Below are positions 1 through 5,670 of a DNA stretch of 7,813 nt, in pieces (position 1 is the stretch's first letter; each line of letters begins with the position of its first letter). The stretch is from positions 1-7,813 of the forward strand of contig JACQYJ010000093.1 of NCBI GenBank assembly GCA_016208525.1. Direction: 5' to 3'. The position numbers and the translations under genes were made by a program. The notes beneath the pieces were generated by a model that was not told the origin of the DNA, did not search any database, and worked only from the letters and a program-made list of their open reading frames with translations. Origin of the DNA: Deltaproteobacteria bacterium (GTDB lineage Bacteria > Desulfobacterota > JAENJC01).

Positions 1-79
1 CTTATCTTTTTTCATCCTTCATCCTTTATCCCTCATCCTTATCTTTTTTCATCCTTCATCCTTTATCCCTCATCCTTAT
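1..79. repeat. 37-bp direct tandem repeat, about 2.1 copies
   Basis: Bases 1-37 are repeated exactly at 38-74, and the third copy runs through 79 before it diverges. Read on the minus strand, each unit is built from 7-bp words (GGATGAG, GGATAAA, GGATGAA, GGATGAA) followed by a 9-base A-rich spacer. The array abuts the stop codon of the rng C-terminal fragment (79-81). It may continue beyond the left edge, so the copy number is a minimum. The repeats are immediately adjacent with no spacer sequences, so this is a minisatellite and not a CRISPR array. No function can be read from it. Confidence 0.9.
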
Positions 80-714
80 TATATCCCTGTTATCTCGTAC
101 TGCTCCTGATGGAATGTGTTTCTGGCCTTTATGATGATCTTCTTTCCAAGCAAGGCCTCAAGCTCTTCAACACCCTGGCTTTCCTCATCATATAAAATAT
201 CTGCTATATCCGGGTTCACTGAGATCATAATCTTGTCCCCTGGAAGCTCAATATTGTCGCGCCTTACCGCCCTGAATATCCCGTAACAGACCGTGCTCTT
301 TGACTTTATCCTTCCCCTTCCATCGCAGTACGGGCATGGCTCGCAAAGGGCCTGATTCAGGCTCTCCCTCACCCTCTTCCTGGTCATCTCAATCAGGCCG
401 AATTCCGATATCTTCAGTATGTTCGTCCTGGCTTTGTCCTTCTTCAGGGCCTCCATCAGGGCATTGTATACCTTTTCCCTGTTTGCGGGCTTGTCCATGT
501 CTATGAAGTCTATGATTATTATTCCGCCAAGGTTTCTAAGGCGGAGTTGGTAAGCCACCTCCTTGACAGCCTCCAGGTTGGTCTTAAGCACTGTGTCTTC
601 GAGCTTCTTTTTCCCTGTATATCTCCCGGTGTTGACATCAATGGCAGCCAGGGCCTCGGTCTGGTCAATGATTATATACCCTCCGGACTTGAGCCAGACC
701 CTTTTCTGTCCCAC
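79..714 (-). CDS. rng: Ribonuclease G, C-terminal catalytic fragment of a disrupted gene
   Basis: This frame encodes the catalytic half of an RNase E/G-family endoribonuclease, which cleaves single-stranded RNA in rRNA maturation and mRNA decay. Visible landmarks are the KSGGYIIIDQTEA segment (residues 9-21), AIDVNTG with D26 and IIIIDFIDM with D69. These two aspartates match the Mg-binding pair of E. coli RNase E. The Zn-link CPYCDGRGR has C127 and C130, and the C-terminal small domain ends with HQEQYEITG. The first possible start is a GTG at 712-714 with no Shine-Dalgarno sequence before it, and it falls inside the domain. The fragment is therefore unlikely to be made independently. The S1 and 5'-sensor domains lie in the other frame at 672-1340. 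Family assignment is very secure; expression as an active enzyme is doubtful. Confidence 0.9.
   Translation of the reverse strand: MGQKRVWLKSGGYIIIDQTEALAAIDVNTGRYTGKKKLEDTVLKTNLEAVKEVAYQLRLRNLGGIIIIDFIDMDKPANREKVYNALMEALKKDKARTNILKISEFGLIEMTRKRVRESLNQALCEPCPYCDGRGRIKSKSTVCYGIFRAVRRDNIELPGDKIMISVNPDIADILYDEESQGVEELEALLGKKIIIKARNTFHQEQYEITGI
672..714 (-). other. rng: Deletion plus frameshift junction inside rng
   Basis: The two rng reading frames overlap here by 43 bp. Family homology of the upstream frame stops after LVKLWD (near 708). Homology of the downstream frame resumes at KRVWLKSGG (near 705). The segment normally between these points, which is the second part of the RNase H-like subdomain and the entry to the catalytic domain, is absent. 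The downstream frame is the -1 frame relative to the upstream one. It can be read from the sequence that both a loss of about 260 bp and a frame change are needed to explain this. Whether it is biological or an assembly or consensus error cannot be read. Confidence 0.8.
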
Positions 715-1340
715 AGCTTGACAAGATAATCCATGTCAGCCTTCAGGTCATCTTCGCTCTTCCCCTCACTTACAGTCCTGACAATAAACCCGGTTCCCGG
801 GGGCTTCATCCTGAGGAGAATCTCCTTCAGCCTCTTCCTCTCCTTATCATCCTCAATCCTCCTCGATACCCCTACATGGTCTACGGTTGGGGTAAAGACG
901 AGGTGCCTTCCAGCCAGGGACAGATGAGATGTTATCCTGGCTCCCTTAGCGCCGAGAGGCTCCTTTGATACCTGGACAAGTACCTCCTGCCCCTCTTTTA
1001 AAAGCTCCTCAATCGGAACAGATGATGCGGATGTGGACCTGACAGGGCCAAACTCAGATTCAAGCTCTATCCCCTCGTCCCCCTCTTTCATGAATACCTC
1101 ATATTCGTCCAGCTCTTCCCTTACGTCCGTGACATAGAGAAAGGCGGTCCTTTCAAGCCCGATGTCCACAAAGGCAGCTTGCATGCCTGGGAGTATCTTC
1201 ACCACCTTCCCTTTGTAAATGTTGCCAAATATGCCGAGGTCGCCGCTCCTCTCCACGAAAAGCTCGGAAACCACGCCGTTCTCGAGGAGTGCAACCCTTG
1301 TCTCGTATGATGGCGCATTTATTATCAGTTCATTTGACAT
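672..1340 (-). CDS. rng: Ribonuclease G, N-terminal S1/5'-sensor fragment of a disrupted gene
   Basis: This is the N-terminal half of RNase G. It starts MSNELIINA, followed by an S1 RNA-binding domain (about residues 35-140, with GNIYKGKV and PGMQAAFVDIG). A 5'-monophosphate sensor region follows, containing the conserved HVGVSRRIE (155-163) and FIVRT (R188, T189). Homology continues to DYLVKLWD (204-211) and then ends in eleven unrelated residues before a stop. E. coli RNase G is close to 490 residues. Joining this part to the catalytic fragment gives only about 420, so about 85-90 residues are missing as well as the frame. The ATG at 1338-1340 overlaps the galT stop by 11 bp and has AGGAG five bases upstream (1346-1350). 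This frame is therefore probably translated by coupling to galT, giving a truncated product without the catalytic aspartates. Confidence 0.9.
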   Translation of the reverse strand: MSNELIINAPSYETRVALLENGVVSELFVERSGDLGIFGNIYKGKVVKILPGMQAAFVDIGLERTAFLYVTDVREELDEYEVFMKEGDEGIELESEFGPVRSTSASSVPIEELLKEGQEVLVQVSKEPLGAKGARITSHLSLAGRHLVFTPTVDHVGVSRRIEDDKERKRLKEILLRMKPPGTGFIVRTVSEGKSEDDLKADMDYLVKLWDRKGSGSSPEGI

Positions 1341-2325
1341 CTATGCTCCTGAGAAACCCTGCGCTTTCCTCAGGCAGAGCCATATTTATATACATTCCGG
1401 TTCCCATCTCAAATCCAGATGTCTGGTAAACCCTTGGCACTATGCTAAGGTACCAGTGGAAGAATTCAACATTTCCAATGACGGGCTTCATAGAACGTAT
1501 TGTATAATTAAAATCAGGATTATCAAGACCGTAATATACCTTTCCGAGAGTGGTCTTCATGATCCTGGCCAGGTCATTTATTTCTTCGTCTGTTATCCCT
1601 GCAAAGGAGGGGTTGTGGCTCCTGGGGAATACCCATATATGAAAAGGGGAGAGGGCTGCATAGGGGATAAAAGCCACGAAGTGCTCCGTCTCCATTATTA
1701 TCCTTGCTCCTTCCTGCAACTCATCCTTGAGGGTCTTACACATGAGGCAGTCGCCGGTGTCGTCAAAAAAACGTATGGCCTCATCCATCCTCATCCTGAC
1801 CTGGATGGGTGTCACCGGCAACCCTACCAGCTGGGAGTGGGGGTGCTCGATGGAGGTTCCCGCCCTTTCCCCCTGGTTTTTAAATATTATGACGTGCTCC
1901 ACCCTCGGGTCTTTATAGGCCTCCACAAACCTCTCCCTGTGCACCCTGAGGATATCCTCCACCTGGTTTAGAGGAAGGATGGCTGTGGTCATATTATGAA
2001 AGGGAGTCTCTACAATGACCTCATGGATGCCCACCCCGCTTAAACTCCTCTTGATGCCGCCATTTTCCCGCTTTCTTTCTCCATCAAGGGAAAGGGCCGA
2101 AAATTTGTTGGGCATGACCCTGATCTTCCACCCCTTTTCGTCCTTGAGGGAGAATGTCTCAGGAGGCGTCCTTTTCTCATTCCCCGGACAGAAGGGGCAA
2201 CTCTCGGAAAAAGGCGGAAGGGTTAGCCTCTCGGATTTTACCCTGAAGTCCTCTGGCCTCCTGGCCCTTTCTCTGGCAATTATAACCCACTCACGTGTTA
2301 TAAGGTTTAATCGTAGTTCAGACAT
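1330..2325 (-). CDS. galT: Galactose-1-phosphate uridylyltransferase
   Basis: GalT is a cytosolic HIT-superfamily enzyme of the Leloir pathway. It exchanges UMP between UDP-glucose and galactose-1-phosphate through a uridylyl-histidine intermediate. From the start chosen here the protein has 331 residues, in the family range. The motif HPHSQ (161-165) carries the nucleophilic histidine H163. C43 and C46 (CPFC), with H110 and H161, match the metal-binding set of E. coli GalT. A second CxxC pair (C193, C196) starts the C-terminal half. The ATG at 2325 was chosen over one 75 bp upstream because GGAGG precedes it and SELRLNLITREWVIIA is the usual family start. The extra upstream codons would be read from repeat DNA. 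The stop overlaps rng by 11 bp. No other Leloir gene is visible, so the exact hexose phosphate is not certain. Confidence 0.9.
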   Translation of the reverse strand: MSELRLNLITREWVIIARERARRPEDFRVKSERLTLPPFSESCPFCPGNEKRTPPETFSLKDEKGWKIRVMPNKFSALSLDGERKRENGGIKRSLSGVGIHEVIVETPFHNMTTAILPLNQVEDILRVHRERFVEAYKDPRVEHVIIFKNQGERAGTSIEHPHSQLVGLPVTPIQVRMRMDEAIRFFDDTGDCLMCKTLKDELQEGARIIMETEHFVAFIPYAALSPFHIWVFPRSHNPSFAGITDEEINDLARIMKTTLGKVYYGLDNPDFNYTIRSMKPVIGNVEFFHWYLSIVPRVYQTSGFEMGTGMYINMALPEESAGFLRSIDVK

Positions 2326-2329
2326 ATGG

Positions 2330-2334
2330 CCTCC
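2330..2334 (-). promoter_or_regulatory. Ribosome binding site that decides the galT start
   Basis: The minus strand reads GGAGG, four bases, then ATG at 2325. The competing upstream ATG at 2400 lies within the heptad repeat array and has only AT-rich sequence before it. This supports a 331-residue GalT and not a 356-residue form. Confidence 0.7.
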
Positions 2335-2340
2335 AGGAAA

Positions 2341-2431
2341 TGCAAATTGTAAATTGCAAAGTGTAAATTGCAAAGTTTTGGGGAGGTTTTCATTTTGCAC
2401 TTTGCGTTTTGCACTTTTAACATTGCACTGC
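2341..2431. repeat. Degenerate heptad repeat array, 13 words of 7 bp
   Basis: The gap between the radical SAM gene and galT divides exactly into thirteen 7-bp words on the plus strand. It begins TGCAAAT, TGTAAAT, TGCAAAG, TGTAAAT, TGCAAAG and ends with words of the type GCACTTT, GCGTTTT, GCACTTT, TAACATT, GCACTGC. The two halves are partly inverted relative to each other: GCAAAGTG (2356-2363) is the exact reverse complement of CACTTTGC (2398-2405). A transcript could therefore fold into a hairpin in front of galT. No T-run follows the stem in the direction of transcription, so a classical terminator is unlikely. Confidence 0.8.
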
Positions 2432-4951
2432 TCATAGATACGTCCTTGTCTTCACGACCCTCAGCAGCCTTGTTTCTTCATCCCCAAGTCCGAAAAGGGT
2501 CTGCATAAGCTCACCCGGTTTTATGCCTCCTTCCTTTCCGCTCTTTATAGTCATCAATATTTTATTGTCCACAGTATCAAGCCGTTCAATCAGCGGCCTT
2601 ATATCATACTCCCTTCCGGTCCGTTCCTTTTTGAAGAGAAATGAACCCCTTGCCATAAAATCCCTTAAAACAACCGGCCACTGACCACTGACCACTGACC
2701 ACTTTATTTCATAGTCCGACTTCGTCACGGCTGATGTGACAGCAGGTGATGAGATTGGGACATCAATGGCCGTTTCTATTCTGATCCCTTCTGGAAGTTG
2801 CAGGTTAAGTCTATCCCTTGCCTCGTTAGACGCCAGGTATCCCTCTATCTCAATGTCGGCAAACTCCTCCAGAGATTCCATTCCAAGTGATATCGGAGGA
2901 GAGAAGGTGATCTTTGGCGCAGGGTGAAAACCTGCGGAATAACGCACAGGGACGCCTGCCCTTCTGACTGCCCTTGCAAAGAGACTCGACAGTTCCAGGT
3001 GCCCAAGGAACCTGGCATCGTTCAGTTTTGAATAAGTGAGCCTTATCCGCCTTACTGCAAGGGTCGGTTTCGGTTTAAGTTGTGGTCTGTGGAATTTTCT
3101 GACCCCTGACCCCTGACCCCTGACCCCTATTCTGTTCTTTATCGTCTTAAAGTCGCACAGACCGCAGCCTGAACACTCATCATACCGGCAGTCTGGAGTA
3201 AATACTGCATCATAGCTCCTCTTCGACTCAAGCTTCAGGTATTTCTTTGAAATGCCTGAATCTATATGGTCCCAGGGCAGAGTTTCTTCCATCCCCCTTT
3301 TCCTGAGGTAAAAGAGAGGGTCTAAACCGCAATCCTCAAATGCCTTCTGCCAGAGGTCAAACCTGAATACCTCCCCCCATCCGTCGAACCTGCACCCAAG
3401 CTCAAAGGCCCTGGCTATGACCTTTGACAGCCTCCTGTCGCCTCTGGCAAAGACCCCCTCCAGCTCACTCATGGCCGGTTCGTGCCATTTGAAGGTCACC
3501 CTGTTTTTCTTCAGCTCGCGCCTTAAGAGGTCGTGCCTCCTCTTTGTCTCGTTATGGCCTATCTGCTCTTCCCACTGGAAAGGGGTATGGGGCTTAGGGA
3601 CAAAACTTGCGACAGACGCGGTTACGTTCTTCCCCCCGGCCTTTCTGGCAATTTTCAGGGCCTTGCCGGAAAGTTCCGCTATGGCCATCAGATCCTCATC
3701 CGTCTCTGTCGGAAGTCCTATCATGAAGTAGAGTTTCATGGTCTCCCATCCTGCCTCAAATACCTGCCGCACCGAGTTCAGGAGGCCAGCCTCAGTTATC
3801 CCCTTGTTTATCACATCCCTGAGCCTCTCGCTTCCGGCCTCCGGGGCCATCGTGAACCCTGTCTTCCTCACCCGCTTTATCTCCGATATCAGCTCAGGGC
3901 TCATCGTGTCTACCCTCATGGAAGGCAGTGAGATGGCAATCTTTTCATCTGAATATCTGTCCATAAGATTGGCAAGCAGATCACTTATAAAGGAGTAGTC
4001 TCCAGTGGAGAGGGAAAGGAGGGTTAGGTCCTCATATCCCGTAGAACGCAACGCCTTCTCTGCAATCTCCTGCAGCATTGAAGGCGTCCTCTCCCTCGCA
4101 GGCCTGTATATCATCCCTGCCTGGCAGAACCTGCACCCCCTGGTGCATCCGCGCGTTACCTCCAGGGTCACCCTGTCGTGGACTATGGCCATGAAGGGGA
4201 CTAATGGCCTGTCTGGATATGGAACGGTATTGAGGTCTGCAACTATCCTCTTTTCCACCTTTCGATAATCGTCATACTTAGGCCTTATCTCCTTCATCGT
4301 CCCGTCGTCGTTATAAGAGACGTCAAAGAAAGACGGGACATACATGCCCTTTATGTCTGTCAAGGCGCGAAGGAGGCCCAGCTTCCCGCCTTCGCATCCT
4401 CTCAACTTCCAGTTCCTGTATACTTCCACTATCTCAGGGAATGCCTCTTCCCCGTCGCCTATCAGCGCCGCATCCAGAAAATCGGCAACGGGCTCCGGGT
4501 TAAAGAGACAAGGGCCTCCTGCGATAATAAGAGGGAAGGACTCATCCCGCTCAGAAGCCCATATAGGGATACCGGCCAGCTCCATCATATTCAGCATGTT
4601 GGTGTGGGAGAGGTCGTACTGGATTGAAAAACCCAATATGTCGAACTCCCTGAGATTGAGGTTCGATTCCAGAGAGGAAAGTGGAAGAGACCTTTCTCTT
4701 AGGAGTTTCTCCATATCCAGCCAGGGGGCATATACCCGCTCTGCCGCGACCTCCGGGATGCTGTTCAATATGTGATAGAGGATATGGAGTCCCTGATGCG
4801 ACATCCCGACTTCATACACATCAGGGAATGCCAGGGCGATCCTGACATCTACCTTATCCAGGTCTTTGTGTATGGAGTTGACCTCTGTCCCGAGGTAGCG
4901 GCTCGGCTTGCTGACGAGGGGCAGGAGGTCCTTGAAAGACAGGTTGTTCAT
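2432..4951 (-). CDS. Radical SAM protein (TIGR03960 type) fused to a DUF2344 domain (TIGR03936 type)
   Basis: This is an 839-residue protein of unknown function. Residues 1-180 form the family N-terminal, B12-binding-like region (KPSRYLGTE, FPDVYEVGMSHQG, IIAGGPC). A radical SAM core follows, with the CxxxCxxC cluster motif at C269, C273 and C276, and MAPEAGSERLRD at 369-379. A four-cysteine group C588, C593, C596, C599 may bind a second Fe-S cluster (inference). Residues from about 631 to the end are a DUF2344 domain (RLTYSKLNDARFLGHLE, GFHPAPKITFSPP). The two domains are often separate neighbouring genes next to rng, as I recall. Two heptad arrays are translated here, as GVRGQGSGVR (609-618, in the linker) and KWSVVSGQWP (750-759, inside DUF2344). 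The frame stays open through both. The ATG at 4951 fits the family start but has no Shine-Dalgarno sequence. A TATGAT at 4963-4968 could serve a leaderless transcript. Confidence 0.88.
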   Translation of the reverse strand: MNNLSFKDLLPLVSKPSRYLGTEVNSIHKDLDKVDVRIALAFPDVYEVGMSHQGLHILYHILNSIPEVAAERVYAPWLDMEKLLRERSLPLSSLESNLNLREFDILGFSIQYDLSHTNMLNMMELAGIPIWASERDESFPLIIAGGPCLFNPEPVADFLDAALIGDGEEAFPEIVEVYRNWKLRGCEGGKLGLLRALTDIKGMYVPSFFDVSYNDDGTMKEIRPKYDDYRKVEKRIVADLNTVPYPDRPLVPFMAIVHDRVTLEVTRGCTRGCRFCQAGMIYRPARERTPSMLQEIAEKALRSTGYEDLTLLSLSTGDYSFISDLLANLMDRYSDEKIAISLPSMRVDTMSPELISEIKRVRKTGFTMAPEAGSERLRDVINKGITEAGLLNSVRQVFEAGWETMKLYFMIGLPTETDEDLMAIAELSGKALKIARKAGGKNVTASVASFVPKPHTPFQWEEQIGHNETKRRHDLLRRELKKNRVTFKWHEPAMSELEGVFARGDRRLSKVIARAFELGCRFDGWGEVFRFDLWQKAFEDCGLDPLFYLRKRGMEETLPWDHIDSGISKKYLKLESKRSYDAVFTPDCRYDECSGCGLCDFKTIKNRIGVRGQGSGVRKFHRPQLKPKPTLAVRRIRLTYSKLNDARFLGHLELSSLFARAVRRAGVPVRYSAGFHPAPKITFSPPISLGMESLEEFADIEIEGYLASNEARDRLNLQLPEGIRIETAIDVPISSPAVTSAVTKSDYEIKWSVVSGQWPVVLRDFMARGSFLFKKERTGREYDIRPLIERLDTVDNKILMTIKSGKEGGIKPGELMQTLFGLGDEETRLLRVVKTRTYL
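2677..2702. repeat. Heptad repeat TGACCAC, about 3.7 copies, inside the DUF2344 domain
   Basis: Three exact TGACCAC units (2682-2702) follow a partial unit ending at 2681. On the coding (minus) strand this reads as repeated GTGGTCA and is translated as the WSVVSGQW segment, which does not resemble the surrounding DUF2344 sequence. A gain or loss of one unit would shift the reading frame. Confidence 0.88.
3100..3127. repeat. Heptad repeat TGACCCC, four exact copies, in the interdomain linker
   Basis: Four perfect TGACCCC units (GGGGTCA on the coding strand) lie between the C-terminal cysteine cluster and the DUF2344 domain of the radical SAM protein. They encode GVRGQGSGVR. The position is a natural linker, where an insertion would be tolerated. 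The unit length is not a multiple of three, so copy-number change would detach the DUF2344 domain from the reading frame. Confidence 0.92.
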
Positions 4952-5003
4952 GTATTATTTGTATCATAAGGAGACACCTGTGTCTATTAAATCATTACCT
5001 CTT

Positions 5004-5282
5004 TTACCTGTGCCTCTTCTGCATCTCTTCCTTATGAAACTTCTGATACAGGACATCCCACTCCCTGCTTCCGGCAGGGATGTTCCTGGAATATGAAGAT
5101 ATCTTGTTTCTGACGATCGTATCCACATCGTCCTCTACGTTCAGATAGTTGGCGATAGTTCTCTTTATCTCATCAACCACCTTGTGCTCCTCATCCTCAT
5201 CATAATCTATCAGTTCATCCTTCCACAATCCGTCCGCCACAAGGTGGGCGATATGGCTTATCCTGTCTTCGCTCAGTTTCAT
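5004..5282 (-). CDS. DUF507 family protein, second of a tandem pair
   Basis: This is a 92-residue, highly charged cytosolic protein of the DUF507 family, whose function is unknown. It starts MKLSEDRISHIAHLVADGLW, the usual family opening. An acidic stretch follows (DYDEDEEHKVVDEIKR, about residues 27-42), then a helical, charged C-terminal half with WDVLYQKFHKEE (75-86). There is no signal peptide or membrane segment. The start codon overlaps the stop of the preceding DUF507 gene in an ATGA arrangement, so translation is probably coupled. The two proteins share length and layout but differ clearly in sequence, so the duplication is old. The radical SAM gene begins 52 bp downstream. The family call is firm; no function can be given. 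Confidence 0.87.
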   Translation of the reverse strand: MKLSEDRISHIAHLVADGLWKDELIDYDEDEEHKVVDEIKRTIANYLNVEDDVDTIVRNKISSYSRNIPAGSREWDVLYQKFHKEEMQKRHR

Positions 5283-5560
5283 ATAGTCAGGTCCCTCTCT
5301 TTTACTAATTTATCCTTTATCTTGTTGAACATCTTCGTATACTCCAGTTTGCCGCTCTTGAAATCGGCTTCATAAGTCTCAAGGAACTTTTTGACCTCTC
5401 TATCCAGTTCCTCCTCTACCATCAAATCCCTGGTAATTATCTCTGCAATTCGATGCAGCGCCTTATCTTCCGGGGCATTTACGGTCACCATGTCCATCCC
5501 CTTCAGCTTTTTCAGTATAACCTTTGAAATCTCTTCTGTCTGTAGCTTTGTAAGCCTCAT
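5279..5560 (-). CDS. DUF507 family protein, first of a tandem pair and first gene of the leftward unit
   Basis: This is a 93-residue charged protein of the DUF507 family. It begins MRLTKLQTEEISKVILKKL and continues with a conserved helical pattern (HRIAEIITRDLMVEEELDREVKKFLE, in two parts between residues 36 and 62). It ends in a lysine-rich helix (YTKMFNKIKDKLVKERD). The start is well supported: GGAGG lies five bases before the ATG (5566-5570). It overlaps the next DUF507 gene by 4 bp. A strong-looking promoter lies immediately upstream, so the leader is only about 10-20 bases. Known family members are small proteins of unknown role; formation of a complex by the two paralogues is inference. 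Confidence 0.87.
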   Translation of the reverse strand: MRLTKLQTEEISKVILKKLKGMDMVTVNAPEDKALHRIAEIITRDLMVEEELDREVKKFLETYEADFKSGKLEYTKMFNKIKDKLVKERDLTI

Positions 5561-5577
5561 TTGTGCCTCCGGTCTGA

Positions 5578-5606
5578 ATATTAGCCAATATGAAGACAGG
5601 TGTCAA
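5578..5606 (-). promoter_or_regulatory. Sigma70-type promoter for the DUF507-radSAM-galT-rng unit
   Basis: On the minus strand a perfect TTGACA (-35, at 5601-5606) is followed by a 17-bp spacer and TAATAT (-10, at 5578-5583). The spacing is optimal. The predicted start of transcription falls near 5570-5573, just before the GGAGG of the first DUF507 gene. It is the clearest promoter in the window. Confidence 0.75.
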
Positions 5607-5632
5607 CATTAATACCCTTCATCTTTTATACC

Positions 5633-5661
5633 TTGACCTTCAACCCCATTTTATCTAAACT
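5633..5661 (+). promoter_or_regulatory. Candidate promoter for dut, divergent from the DUF507 promoter
   Basis: TTGACC (5633-5638) is followed by a 17-bp spacer and TAAACT (5656-5661). The match is weaker than that of the opposing promoter. The two -35 boxes are 26 bp apart and face away from each other. Transcription from here would begin at about 5667-5669, a few bases before the dut ATG, which would make the mRNA leaderless or nearly so. Confidence 0.45.
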
Positions 5662-5670
5662 TACCGAGTC

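Noticed and set aside
1..79. Possible CRISPR array, because the repeat unit is 37 bp
   Set aside because: The copies are directly adjacent with no unique spacers, and the unit itself is made of 7-bp words. No cas gene is present.
1219..1971. 250-codon open frame on the plus strand
   Set aside because: It lies antisense to galT and rng, whose motifs and ribosome binding sites are clear. Its translation has no recognisable domain.
2326..2400. N-terminal extension of GalT by 25 residues
   Set aside because: The extension would be read from the heptad repeat array, and the internal ATG at 2325 has its own GGAGG and fits the family start.
4344..4775. 143-codon plus-strand frame (and other plus-strand frames between 2736 and 5096)
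   Set aside because: All are antisense to the 839-residue radical SAM protein, whose family motifs run through the whole interval.
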